A stretch of DNA of 64,000 nucleotides, taken from Dioscorea cayenensis subsp. rotundata. Lineage: Eukaryota > Streptophyta > Magnoliopsida > Dioscoreales > Dioscoreaceae. The position numbers and the translations under genes were made by a program. The notes under the pieces were generated by a model, which ran no database searches, had not been told where the DNA came from, and was given only the letters and a program-made list of their open reading frames with translations. The stretch lies in NCBI RefSeq assembly GCF_009730915.1, contig NC_052487.1, positions 2,852,001 through 2,916,000 of the forward strand, given 5' to 3'. This document shows, piece after piece, positions 48,405 to 60,700 of the stretch (positions are counted from its first letter, which is position 1; each line of letters starts with the position of its first letter).

Positions 48405-50532
48405 TGTTGGAGCTTCAGAGAGTGACAGTTGGAGGTATGTGCTGTAGAACTTCATGAATAGGAAGCATATTTCATTTACATTTATATATATATATATATA
48501 TATATTGACTAAAATGATTTTAGAAAAAATCATTGGGACGTAGTCAACAATGGTAAAATATATAATATATAAATGAAAAATGATAACTCACATTTATCTT
48601 GGTCCATTGATACTGTATATTTTGAGCAGGGTGTTGATTTAGAGGATTCTATGAAAAAAGAGGACAAAAGTATATTGAAGTACAGGTGAGTATAATTAAA
48701 GTGCATGTTTTCTATTTTTTTTTTCGTATTAATCGTTACATTTAAATTTTGCGTAAATATTAAAATTATTATTAAAATTTTTAAAATCTAAAATAAAAAA
48801 ATTATGATAAGATAGATACTAGTTATTTACTTTTATTAATGTACACACCTGTTTTTAAAAAAAAAAATTTTAAAAAAAATAATTGATACTTATAGAATTT
48901 TGAAATGTGATAAGCAAATTTAAATATAATGATTAATATGAAAAGGATGAAGTATTAAAAAAGATTGATAAATAAGTTACTCTACAAACTAAAGCTATGC
49001 AATTTGGGTTTTTTCTTTATAATATTATTTATTAAAAAATTTATGAACTTCATTATTTTATATAAAAATGTTGATGTAGACCATAATAGTAAACATCCAG
49101 TGAAATTAAAGGTTACTATTCTAGATTTGCCTTTGAGATAATACCATGTGATTTTTTTAATATAAAAATAAATAAATCATAATTTTATTAAAAAAACAAT
49201 TATAAAAGTAGAGTTTGAATACAGAATAAATACACCGTATAAAATAAGCTCTGCGACCTACTGGTAGTGGAAGCATGTAAACATTACAAGAGATCAACAA
49301 TATATCCTGATTATCACTTAAGTGAGTTGAGGAATTGATTGCCTTAGCCAGACCCATTTAAGTCACCCAATGTTGTTTGTGGTTCCTGTGTTTAGTTTAA
49401 AATTTAAACTAAATTTCTACAACAACGTTTACTTTACATGTACCTTAGTACAGTGCCATGTGATTTTATATGTCAGTATCTTATGGACAACGAGTTTAGG
49501 ATAAAATTAAAATCATATAAAAACAATAAATTGCATGTTCATGATAACAGCAGATGCATGAAAAAAAAAGCACTTTTGAAAGTGATCCAAAAATTTATAA
49601 AAATTTAAAAGCTTTTTTTTTTTTTTTTGGAAACATTAAATAATGATGTGAAATAGGATTCCCTTGGATCATCTCATGAGTATAAGATTTAGATGCTACT
49701 TTTCATGAATAATAATGATAATAAATTTAGTGAAAAGGGTGGCTCAATGATAAGTTGGAGGTATGGCCTTGGATTGTGTGCAAGTGTGAGTTGTTCTTGT
49801 TGTCTCACAAGTTGCATGTGTTGAGCTTTGAGCCTCTTTTTTATGAGACATGCCATGTGATCCCTTAAGATTAAAACCATGTCAATGCGCACTCACTCAC
49901 ATTACTCATTCTTGCTTTGAACGTGAAGAGTATATAGTACTTTTTTTTTAATGTGTGTATATATATGTCTATTAATATATATGCATATATATTACTATAT
50001 TAGATTAGTCTTTTACAATTTAATTATGTGCAAATTGCATGAATATATTGAGTTTTTTACTCGTTAATAAGAATCATGCTACTTTTGACTTTGTATTATA
50101 AATTAGACATGCCATGTTGAGGTAGTATTCTTTGAGTTAAGAATTAAAGATCTCTTCATTAATTAATTTTTTTTCTCTTCAGCTTAATTTTTTAACAAAG
50201 ATCAAATTTAAATTGGTTTGTTCAAATCAACTCTTTGATGATTTTTTTTATCAGTTTGTCTTTAAATTTTAGATCTCAAGTTAAAGACTTGTTTATATGC
50301 ATGGAATTCAAGTACAATGAAATAAATTTAATTACATTAGACTGAGAACAATTTGAGCCAAATTTGAGCCAAGTTCTACCCACTCAAGTTTAGGTACATA
50401 AAAAAAAATTCTTGTTAATTATATTCCTGCCAACCCATGCCAATCCCCTTTTTAATTACATCTTCATCCCCATCTCCACAAACTCTATATATGTGTGAAT
50501 GTATATATATGTATACAAGTTATCTCTTTTAA
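48405..50532. other. Spacer upstream of the LRR kinase gene
   Basis: AT-rich, with an (AT)n stretch near 48482-48506. A block at about 49733-49860 contains TGGCTCAATGATAAG, like the Pol III A box at the head of plant SINEs, but no B box or clean tail was confirmed. No gene is recognised. Confidence 0.4.
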
Positions 50533-52212
50533 TTAGGGACCAAATCCCATAACTTTTGGAGCAAACTTCATCAACCTCCACAAAGTATTAGGCAAGAACT
50601 TCCTAGCAAACAAGAAACAAACAGTGGTCTTACCTCCATTATAACTACAAGTACTCCCACTCCTCAACTTATTAAGAAACTCAACAGTCACAGACTTCCT
50701 CCAAACCCTAACAGGATGGGGCCCTCCATAAGACCAGTCAACCCAAGTCAAACTCCTGTTTGAGTTCATCCCTCCAAACTTCATGCTCACATAGGTTGGT
50801 AAATAATGCTCATCCACATAACATGAAGGCTTGCAATGCCTTGAAAACAGCTTGAAGAACTTGTTATCTGACACTATCTCAATTGCGAGGTTTCGATCCA
50901 TTTCGAACCATTGGGAGCCTTTGCGCCATTGTTCAGGTAATATAAGAGGTTGCATGTGCTTGTTGTATCGGCCCCGGCCGACCGGGCCGGGGTCGTCGAA
51001 GGAGTGGACATGGGAGAGGGTGGAGTTGATGAGGTAGGAATAGACAGTGGGAAAGTTGAAGAGAGGAATGCATGATTCAGAGAGGAGAATGAAACGTTGG
51101 TTGGAGAAGTCTAGTAGTGCATTGGCTAATAGCCTTCTTTCAGCTTCCATCATGCTTAGTTCTCCCCATCTCACCACCTGCATGCATGCTTAATTGTGTC
51201 ATTTGTATGTCATCTTCATGTCTTTGTATATATATATTGTTTTGGTTTTTGATTGCATGTATATGTAGTTTTAGTTTAATTTTGTTACTCAAAAAGCTAG
51301 GGAAAGTTAGGGCCTGTTTGGATAAGCCAGAATTATGGCATAATCTGTACAATATGCCATAATTTAATATTTTCTGATAATTATGCCATATTAGCTGTTT
51401 GGGTACTTATTTTAGAGTATAAAATTATGGCATAATATAGGCATTATGGCATAAAAAAATATTCCACTCTTAGTGGAATATTTTTTTATTATGAAAAGTC
51501 TCTCTCTCTTTTGATCCAGCAAACAGCCACCAATCCACCGGTGGCTCGCTCAGCCTCCGGCCAACGGCCTCCGGTGACACGCCGGCGATCCACCGGTGGT
51601 CCGGCAGGCTTCCGGCAACTGGTCACCGACCCAACCACCGGTCCACCGGCCTCCGGTGACACGACGGCGATCCACTGGTGGTTCGCCCGGCTAGCCTCCG
51701 GTGACACACCGGCGATCCATCTATGCTCCGACCGACCTCCGATGACCGGCCACAGGTCCACCGGTGGTCTAGTTGCCGATAGGTCGATCTCCGTAATTTT
51801 TTTTATTTTGGTAACCAAACACTCATTCTATAGGAATAAAATATGCTATAATTTTTGTAATAATCACTTGCACTTCCTACATAATAAAATTATGCTATAA
51901 TATTTTAATTCTCAAAATAAAAAAATATGTGGACCAAAATAAAATTATGTCTACATAATAAATTTTGAGAATTATTCTATTCTAATGTACAAGGAGATAT
52001 TTATATGTATAGAGGTATATGTGTCTATGTGATTTAAAGTTACCGGTGAATCCTGAAGTGAGCCATTGCTTGATTTGCCTTTCCGATAAAGTTATGATTA
52101 TTAGAGGGCATGTCATTGAGACATCTTTAAATTTAAAATCTATAGACATCTCATAGTAGTCGTTAGATTTACATCTAATGGTTTTTATTAAGTTATATAC
52201 AATGTAGATAAG

Positions 52213-52255
<43 letters not shown>

Positions 52256-55252
52256 ATTAACAATAATTTTATACAATTTCTAACGTAAATAATAACTATT
52301 ATATTATCATATAATAACTATTATTAAATATTTTTAAATAACAGTAACTTTAGTTACCTTAGATGACATTATCTAAACATATAGTTAAATTTAACTACCA
52401 AAAACGTAAGAGAAATTCAGAAAAATCATTTTGTCATCACATAATGTGCATTCATACAAACTCCAAAGATATGTGCAAGTCATCTAATTTGTAAGATTTG
52501 GAGTTTTGGTTAATCCAAGAAATAAAAAGTAATGTATATATATATATATATTTAGATATTGGTGAAAGTCACAAAACTCATCCACATGCCTTTATAGTCT
52601 TTTCATCTTTTAATGGCATTATTTCCTATGACTTGCCAAACATAAAGAAACAACTACTTTTTCTTGGTCATACCATCACGTGGATAGTTCAAAAGGAAGC
52701 AATTCATCTTATGCATGTGCTGCTGTGCATCACGGTATCTACTATCTACTTTCAACCACATTATTTATCATGAAGATGAAAAATATTATAATTAAAAATA
52801 TATATTCTTTTTTAAATAGAACCTAAAGAAAGTTATTTAGATTATATTATCAATATTTTAAAATCATAAAATTCGTTATTAAAATATGTTTAAAAATAAA
52901 TTTTAATTTATAAAATAAAATATATAAAAAATAGAGTTTAAAAAGCTAAGAACACTATAATAGATATTAGAGAGTTTGATAGTTCATTTTTGTCTGTATC
53001 TAAAGAAAAAAAATTATAATACAATCAGAATAATCTTTTTATAAAATAAAATAAAAATCTAATGCGTATATATATATATAGTTTCTGTAAATACAACCCC
53101 TCCAGATAGACCTATGAATAAAATAAAATAAGGATTTAATGTGGAATCATGTGTGTGTATATATACATATATCCCTAAATACAACCTATCCGGATAAACC
53201 CTGCTAATTTTGAAGGTTGTTTATGTATGTAAAGGTGGCTAAAGTTTGAAAACTTCCCTTCAATGAAAGGAAACATAAATGCCAAAATTAATAAGATGAC
53301 AATATGCATGAGTGGAATCTAAGAAATGAATAAAGTCTTCATTTATCACTTTTCTTTAATCATTACTTCCAATGTATAATCAATAATGTATGAATCCATT
53401 CTAGCTAGCTATAAACTTCTAGTTTTAGTTTATTATTATTTTTTCCCCTTAAAACTAGTGGAAATGATATGGAATTCTTTGAACTCTAGTTTGGTCAGAG
53501 CTTTAGGCTTTGACTAATAACATGCTTCTTTGACTTTGCAACATTAAAATAATATAAAAATTTTCATTCTGACTTTTTAACTTTTTAAAATTAGATACAA
53601 TGGTTCTCTATCTAGTTAAATATCTCCTATCAATTATCAAGTACCACTAAAATAAATTAAACACTAAGATTATCAATAAATGTTTGTATATTTTGAATAT
53701 TTATCTGAACATAAACCTTTAATGTTTTCATTAATTGGTAGTAAATGCTACAATTAATTAATACCAAGAGTTTGGTGTAGATTTCTAGAGCCGGCCAGGC
53801 TTATAACTAAATAGGATGCTGCCACATATCTCACTTAATCTTAATTATATGCCTTATTATTATTATAATTATTATAATAATAGTGACTAGCTATTGACGT
53901 TGACGCTGGTCATAGCTAAAGAGGCGTGCAATCTTATTCAGCTGAGAAGCATTGAACAATAAGAAATTCTAGAAGGCATATTTTGCATTCATATCCCTAC
54001 ATAAATGTCCAATTATAATTAGTACAGTCAAAAATCAAAGAAATAAAAACCCTTTTAAAGCTTATGGAGTAATTTCAATCTAATTTCATTATTGTCAATT
54101 TTACCTAATTCATACCGATTAATATGTTGAAGTTAGTTATCAATCTAAATTTTATAAAAAAATCTATTTACTTTCTAAAATTACTCCAATTTAAAACTCC
54201 ATTAAGTGAAATATATGATTTAATGCTTAATTAATTGTGATTTATTAAAATTATACAAGTACATTAAATTAAAGGATAAATTTAGAAAAAAAAATTGTGT
54301 AACATTGTATAACATTTTTAAATGGACAAGTAAAAAAGAACAAAAAACAAAACTCCAAAATGTGACAAGTAAAAAAAAAAAAGAAATATAATAATACATG
54401 GAAAAACAATATTTAATTATTTTTCAACTAAAAAAATTTATTAAAAAAATAAACCAATTTTGTCATGCATTCCCCTATCAATTTAAGAAAGTCAAAAGAG
54501 AACAAACAAATATAATAAACTTATTTTCCTACCGAATTTTTAAATCTACCTTTTTAAGGATACATCAGCAAAAATCTTCTTCTTAACTTATAAGCAAATA
54601 AATATGCATTTTATAAGGTTATACATGCAAAATTACAAATAAAGAAAAAGAAGAAGAAGAAGAAGAGGCTGACCTTGCTTGGGATTCTCCGGCCAAAGAA
54701 AACAGAGTCTTTGGGAGTTGATTCATGGAAAGAAGGATCAGCATGCACGTATATAGAATACAAACCTTGATGTCCTTTGAAGAACATCTCCCACAATGGA
54801 GCAAAGGTAAGTGCCCCTCTAGTTAAGAACAAGAATGCCACCTTTGGGACTCTTTCATAAGGTACTACCCTTTTGTGGGGCACCATTGATGCTCTCCATA
54901 GAATCTCCTCATCATTCATGTCATGCATCATCTCCTTTGGCTCTATATATTCCTTCAGTCCAACATGTTCTTTAGGTTTAATATGTTCTTCATGAGTTAT
55001 CATGGAAGAAGGTGGTGGTGGTGATGATGGTGATGGTGGTGGTGGTGGTGGAGAAGGTGATGGGAAGGATTGAGAGGGAGTTTGGAAAGGGATGTAGGAA
55101 TGATAGAAGGTGGATAGAGAGGTGCCAAGAGCTAAGCCAAAGCCAAAGAGAAAAAGGCTTGCAAGGACCCATAAAAGTTTGATATTAGGGTTTATGAGAA
55201 GCATGGTTGCATGTTGTTTTAGGTCTTGGATTTGTTGTTGTTGTTGTTTCAT
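50533..55252 (-). CDS. BC10-type glycosyltransferase (GT14, core-2/I-branching family)
   Basis: Exons 55252-54674 and 51177-50533 encode 407 residues. It is a type II membrane protein: a short cytosolic tail, a membrane anchor at about 24-46, a proline/serine-rich stem at about 60-82 and a GT14/DUF266 catalytic domain. Recognisable blocks are [76 protein letters not shown] and [11 protein letters not shown]. Rice BC10, of this family, is a Golgi protein needed for normal cell walls and arabinogalactan proteins; the exact acceptor here is unknown. The length is normal for the family. The single intron is 3.5 kb, long for the gene, and contains transposon-like sequence. Confidence 0.9.
51310..51975. 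mobile_element. Putative MITE with a GC-rich repetitive core, in the BC10-like intron
   Basis: AT-rich flanks with repeated (T)TATGGCATAAT words surround a GC-rich core at about 51525-51790. The left edge has GGGCCTGTTTGGATAAG, a common MITE start, and the right part has GGTAACCAAACAC. The core holds three copies of a CCTCCGGTGACAC-(G/A)-CGGCGATCCA unit, at about 51569, 51650 and 51696. Both strands are open across the core, which reflects its composition rather than a gene. Borders are approximate and no target duplication was found. Confidence 0.5.
52219..52251. repeat. (AT)n microsatellite
   Basis: A pure AT tract in the BC10-like intron. Confidence 0.9.
54110..54390. repeat. Dispersed AT-rich repeat, second copy
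   Basis: It shares several ordered blocks with 24110-24440, including TAAAGGATAAA and GACAAGTAAAAAA. Confidence 0.4.
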
Positions 55253-56580
55253 TTTGGAAGATGAAGAAGATGAGAAGGTTTGGTTGGGAGAGGAAGGTTG
55301 GGTTTCTTAAATAGAAATTGAGGGGGGTTTTTGGAATATTTGTTTTCTGTTTATGTGCCCCTGTTTGATCTTAATATTACATGTGTACCCTTTGGAATTT
55401 TTGTGTGTTTGAAGCATAGACCGACCCAGCAATCGTCGACCCGGTGACTCAGTGCTTAAACCAGCTTAAACCGGTTTGAATTTTTAATTAGACCGTTTTT
55501 ACAATCCACCCATTTTAACTCAGTTTGATCAAATCAAACCCGGTGAACCGGCTGAGTTTCTATAATCCGGATGGGATAATGTTTTTTTTTTAATGGCTTT
55601 TTCATCCTTTTATTTTTTCTAATTAATTTTGTTATGTGCTTGTATTATGTTAAGTTTGTGTTTTTCCTCTTTTGTACTACTTCCAAATAAAAGATTAATA
55701 ATGGGTTTTTTTATTTTTTCTATCAAAATATTTATTTAATAACTAATAATTTATTAATATTATTATATAATTAAAAATAATTTATAATTTTAAAAACAAC
55801 ATTCTAAAATTTTTCTATTAACTCAGCATTGACTTGAATGACCGATGATTCAATCAATTGACTAAAGAACAAGCGTCTTAACCGGATCAATAACTGAAAT
55901 GACATTGGCTAAGTTTTGGTTGCGTTTCTATTTTTGTAAGCATGTGTTTGTGTAAATGATTGGTATAAATGTGAATTATATAAATTTAAAAGTTTTATAT
56001 ATTTTTTATTGAGTATTAAATATTTATGAAAAGTCGACTTAACTAAAAAGTAAATGAAATAAAAGAAAAGTATTGTGAATAACTTTTTTTTGTAAGGTTG
56101 CTAGAATCAACGGATAATAAAAATCAAATTAAAAGGATTACTACTACAATAGGCCCGAGCGGTAAAATATGAACTCCTCCTTAATATATTATTAAGATAA
56201 AATAATAAAAATGCATATAATGTGGCTTGTTCACATGGCCAAAAAAAAAAACAAATCAATATAAAAAATTAAAAATATGAAAAAAATTTAAAAATATTAT
56301 TCGTCTAACTATTGCATAAAAACCAAAAAACTCAATTGATCAAATAATTTTTATTTTTATTTTATTGAATACGGAGAAACTACATCAAAAACATGGAAAG
56401 ACGAAGAATTAATATCTTAACCCATTTGAGCTCTTACCATGAATTGAGGTTTAAATACGTCTTTTTATAGGGACCCAGTGCTACATGACTAAAAATCATC
56501 GCTTATCTCCAAAAACACAACATCATACATTAAAACATCTCTCTACGAAAAATATACAAAGAAAGCATCAAGTCGGCAAG
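55253..56580. other. Upstream region of the BC10-like gene with a possible old element
   Basis: At about 55425-55920 words such as ACCGACCC, ACCCGGTGA and AACCGG cluster at both sides of AT-rich sequence, like the CCGG-rich element at 38625-39455. Borders are unclear. No gene is recognised. Confidence 0.35.
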
Positions 56581-56648
56581 GGGTATATATATAATTTCAG
56601 GATATTAGCGAGAGGGGTATATATATAATTTCAGGATTGTAGCGAGGG
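56581..56648 (+). repeat. Tandem duplication, 2 x 34 bp
   Basis: GGGTATATATATAATTTCAG followed by GAT and TAGCGAGAG occurs at 56581 and again 34 bases later, at 56615. Confidence 0.85.
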
Positions 56649-57441
56649 TATAAACGTAAAAAAAAGGGATGCTATGAAATGGTCGTTGAGGAGGAATGTG
56701 AGAAGGCTTTGGGTTTCCTACTGATTCTAAGTTTCCTTCAACTCTCAACCAAGAATAGTTGTTAGTCGTCAGCTTTGAAGATATCTTTTTAATTTAAGCT
56801 TAGTCACTCTCACTAATCAATTGGATTCTTATTTGATGAGGTTGCAATTAACTTCTAATTAAAAATTAAAAAGTAAAGTACAGATGATAATTAATTAATA
56901 TTATCAATTTGTCGGGAACTGGATACACGGTTTCTATGCAGCCAAAACTTTTTCACTTTGATTCAATCTCCAAATGCTCAGACACATATGCATGCATTTT
57001 GCTCATTTTTATTTATTACTCTCTTAATTTTCTAATACAATTATTTTTGAGAATTTTTTTTTTCCAAAATAATTGTGATTTTACAAAATAAAACAATATT
57101 TTTTTTCCCTAATTTTCCCCTCTTTAATTTTTTTTAAATTATATAAATAAAAAAATTTATATTCATAGTAAAAAAAAAATTCCAAAATCAGAGATAGTTT
57201 AATAATTTAGTTCATTTTTATTTTAAAATTTTAAAAAAATAATATTATTTTTAAATCTTGTGCAAAATACTTAAGCGATAAGCATTTTGAAATCAAAGGA
57301 GGACTATAAAACTTCAATGGCTATTAAAAAAATAATAATACTTGTGTTTCTTGGTATAACATATGAACAAAATCTAGTAGTGAAGAAACATCAACTTTGA
57401 CCAGAAGCCTGAACTCTGAAAGTAGCAAGTAAGCAAGCAAT

Positions 57442-57640
57442 TCTAAATGCCGAAGTGTTTATCAATATCAATTTGTATATTTTAAACACTCCCAAAATAA
57501 TACCCCCTGCCTTTATAAGAAATAGCAAACAATATAAATGCTGATGAGTTTATCACTATCAATTTGTATTGAAAATATAAAAGAAACACTCCCAAAATAA
57601 TACCCCTTGCCTTTATGAGAAGTAGCAAGCCATGGTTGAC
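57442..57640 (+). repeat. Tandem duplication with 100-bp period
   Basis: The block AAACACTCCCAAAATAATAC followed by GCCTTTAT(A/G)AGAA occurs at 57484 and again exactly 100 bases later at 57584. Each is preceded by a TATCAATTTGTAT block. It lies just downstream of the hydrolase stop codon, probably in or near its 3' UTR. Confidence 0.85.
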
Positions 57641-57726
57641 TGCTGAATCTGAATGTAGCTGCCACTGGCTGCTGTGCATCTACCGACATAATTATCGGCA
57701 ATGTTTATTCCCGGCAAGCATATATA

Positions 57727-57728
<2 letters not shown>

Positions 57729-57761
<33 letters not shown>
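57729..57761. repeat. (AT)n microsatellite
   Basis: A TA tract immediately downstream of the hydrolase stop codon (gene on the minus strand), probably transcribed in the 3' UTR. Confidence 0.9.
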
Positions 57762-57773
<12 letters not shown>

Positions 57774-57783
57774 TGAGCTCTAT

Positions 57784-60700
57784 TTATGAAGTCTTTGAGC
57801 TGAACACATTTGTTATGATCACCGTGGCGAGGCCTCCGGCAACTGCAAAGGCTAATAATTTAGTAGGGGTCAATTTCAGGTTTGGCAGATATGCCCATAT
57901 CAATTTAGGTGCAAATAGGATGCAAGATGCTCTGAATTTTTGCAAGGAGAAATCCTGCATGATAATTGCAGTTTTAGCTTCAGAATTTAAAAGAGGAATG
58001 CAGTGCCGAATTTGTTATCATCGCAAAAGCAAACATGGCTAACAAGGTTGTCGAGTTCGTGTACCATCATCTTATGTAATTGATTTCGGTGTGAAAAGAT
58101 AATGTAAATATCAATTTAATATAAGCTTATGATTATATGATGCTTTGTAAAAAAAAGTTAACCTTGCTGATGAACAATAATACCTTTGGTAACTTCCCTT
58201 GGAGCGCGAGATGATCAACATGGAGCCTTACATTCCATGAAGCTGGAATCCATAATTTTGGGTCCAAACCAGGGTAGGACTTGCTAATTATATCGGACAT
58301 AGTATACGCCCCACTTTCAATAGCTTTCAAAATGGACAATTCTCTATCCCGACGATGCCTGCATTATGAACAACATTGATCATGTGTTACTGTGTTTCTA
58401 GCTGCATTAATTGTAAAACAGCTGAAGCAATAATCAAACATAACTATAGTGCAAAAGAAATTTTAAAAATAAACAAATAAAATAAAGGTATCGTGTTTTC
58501 ATGTATACATACTTGAGGTATCCACAAAGCATCCTCTTAGGCCACATGTTAAGCCTACCATGCATGGGAATTAGAACATTTGGAGAGCGCTCCAAGAAAT
58601 TATAAGTTGTCTGGAAGTAGTCCTACGAATGAGTGATGATAATGTTTGTTAAATAGGAACATGATGTAGCTTTCATATGCTTTCCCAAACTTGCTTGAAT
58701 CTCAAAATATACCGGTACAAAAGGCAGTAAATAATTTGCAAAGATGCAACATAAAAAGGTTGGTTAATATCACAAAATTCCAGTGATATAAAAAATAATA
58801 AATGAAGTGACAAACCTTCATGTTTCCACCAGCCTTGCCATCCAGAATAGTACTGCCATGACTGAAACCAAAAGCATACAAGTAAACATTGACGAATTTG
58901 CCAAACCATGATAATAAGGAAAACTTAATTCATTGTTATGTCAATGTTATTTACTGGGGCCCTAAACACTCTTAAATAACCAAAAGTCCCTAGAAATGTG
59001 AAGACAGAGTATCCAAAGGGCAATGCAAGAAGTCGACAAAAAATCTGATCATGATATGGTAGGTAACATCGTTGTAATGGCATGTACTCTTACCCTACAC
59101 AATGATCACCGACAACCAGTGAATTCGTGCTAACATGAAGGAGCGCTAGGTGCCCATCAGTGTGCCCCTGATTTACATAAAAGCAACTTGGTAAAAGTAA
59201 TGATCTATGAAATAATGAAAGAATTCTCCAAAATGAATTATGATAGGGAGATTTGAATTGAAAAACATTCTGAGGAAGTACAGAAACAACCACATGACAG
59301 AAAAATAATATTTCATACAGGAGCAAAGATTGCTTCTAATTGTTGATCACCAATTTGTATTCTCTCGCCACCAGAAATCAAGGTATAACCAAGGGTCCAT
59401 GCTTCTGCCAAACAAAGCAGAAAATGACAACTTATAAAATAGTTGGGGAGGTCTTTGCTATTGATGGATACAAAGAGGAATGACTTACAAGAATAAAAGA
59501 GGAGTATATGAGTAACATTGACAATGACATCCTGATTAGCTTTTAAGTTAGTTTTTAATGTGTTGATGCTGGGTACAATTTTCATCATGGTATTAAAATT
59601 TCATAATAATATTGTACAACATCATGCTTCATTTGGTTTACAATGAATATTAACATGCAACAACAGAACCCAATTCATTAGATACAGCATGACCACCTAT
59701 TAAAATTATGAAGAAAAAAGACAATATACAGAATGCTTAAAAGAAGCCCTTTCCTTGGGTGGATTTATGGTCTGCAATGAAATTGTGGATTACAAAAGTA
59801 ATATGCAAATCCAAAAAAAAAGTCTGAATGACAATTTTTACTTTCAACTGCACGAGACTGGTAGATATTAATGCTAAATATATCAGGAGAAAAAAATTCA
59901 CTCTCCGCAGGAAGGAATAAAAAAAAAATTTACAATAGCATTCATGTACTAGATACAGATGCTATGTTTACAGCAACTAAGCAATAAAAGTACTACGGAA
60001 AATTAGAAAACTAACACTATTTCAGAAATATGAAGAAAGGAATGCAGAACCTTTTCCGATGCGAGTCAAAGTATTTTCATGTGCCAACAAAATAGAATCC
60101 GGATTGCACTGCTGAACTACCGAAAGACCTGAAATGAGCCAATGACATTTTTAATCACTCAGGAATGGGCTGTGATAGCTCTCAGCAAGTAGGCAAGCAA
60201 GCGAAAATTTGAAAATTCCACGTTTGGTAAATTTTAGTCTAGATGGTAGTACATGGATCCATGTCAAAAACTATACAAGATTCTTGTGCCAATGAAGCAT
60301 TCAAAGATGTTGGTGTGGTCACAGGGCAGGGTACTTGATTATCAAAAACAAATGCATGTTTCTTTATCCAGAACTATTTATTTTGTAATTTTAAGCATTT
60401 CAAATCTATCAGCAATTTAGATCTTTCTCAAATTCATGCCTGTTTTTCTGCATTTAACTCATTTCAGTCACAGACTTCAAAGTATTTAACTCATTTAAGT
60501 GAGCAATCAATGCACAAACGGAAAATTAAGACTAAAAACTACCCCCATATTAGAAGTAAAGAACATAAGTTTATATATTTAAATCTTCCAATTAACATAT
60601 GCCAATTCATTGTTGGTTGACAATTAAAAGGTCTTTAATATCACGAAAACGCATCCGCATAATGGTATGTGAGAATTATCTTAACTTTCAACAGAAAAAG

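Noticed and set aside
51489-51900. Long open frames on both strands in the BC10-like intron
   Set aside because: They are overlapping, GC-driven and made of internal repeats, with no domain likeness on either strand; better explained as a transposon core.
57701-58042. Plus-strand open frame of 113 codons
   Set aside because: It begins in an (AT)n tract and is antisense to the last exon of the hydrolase, which gives a family-consistent protein end.
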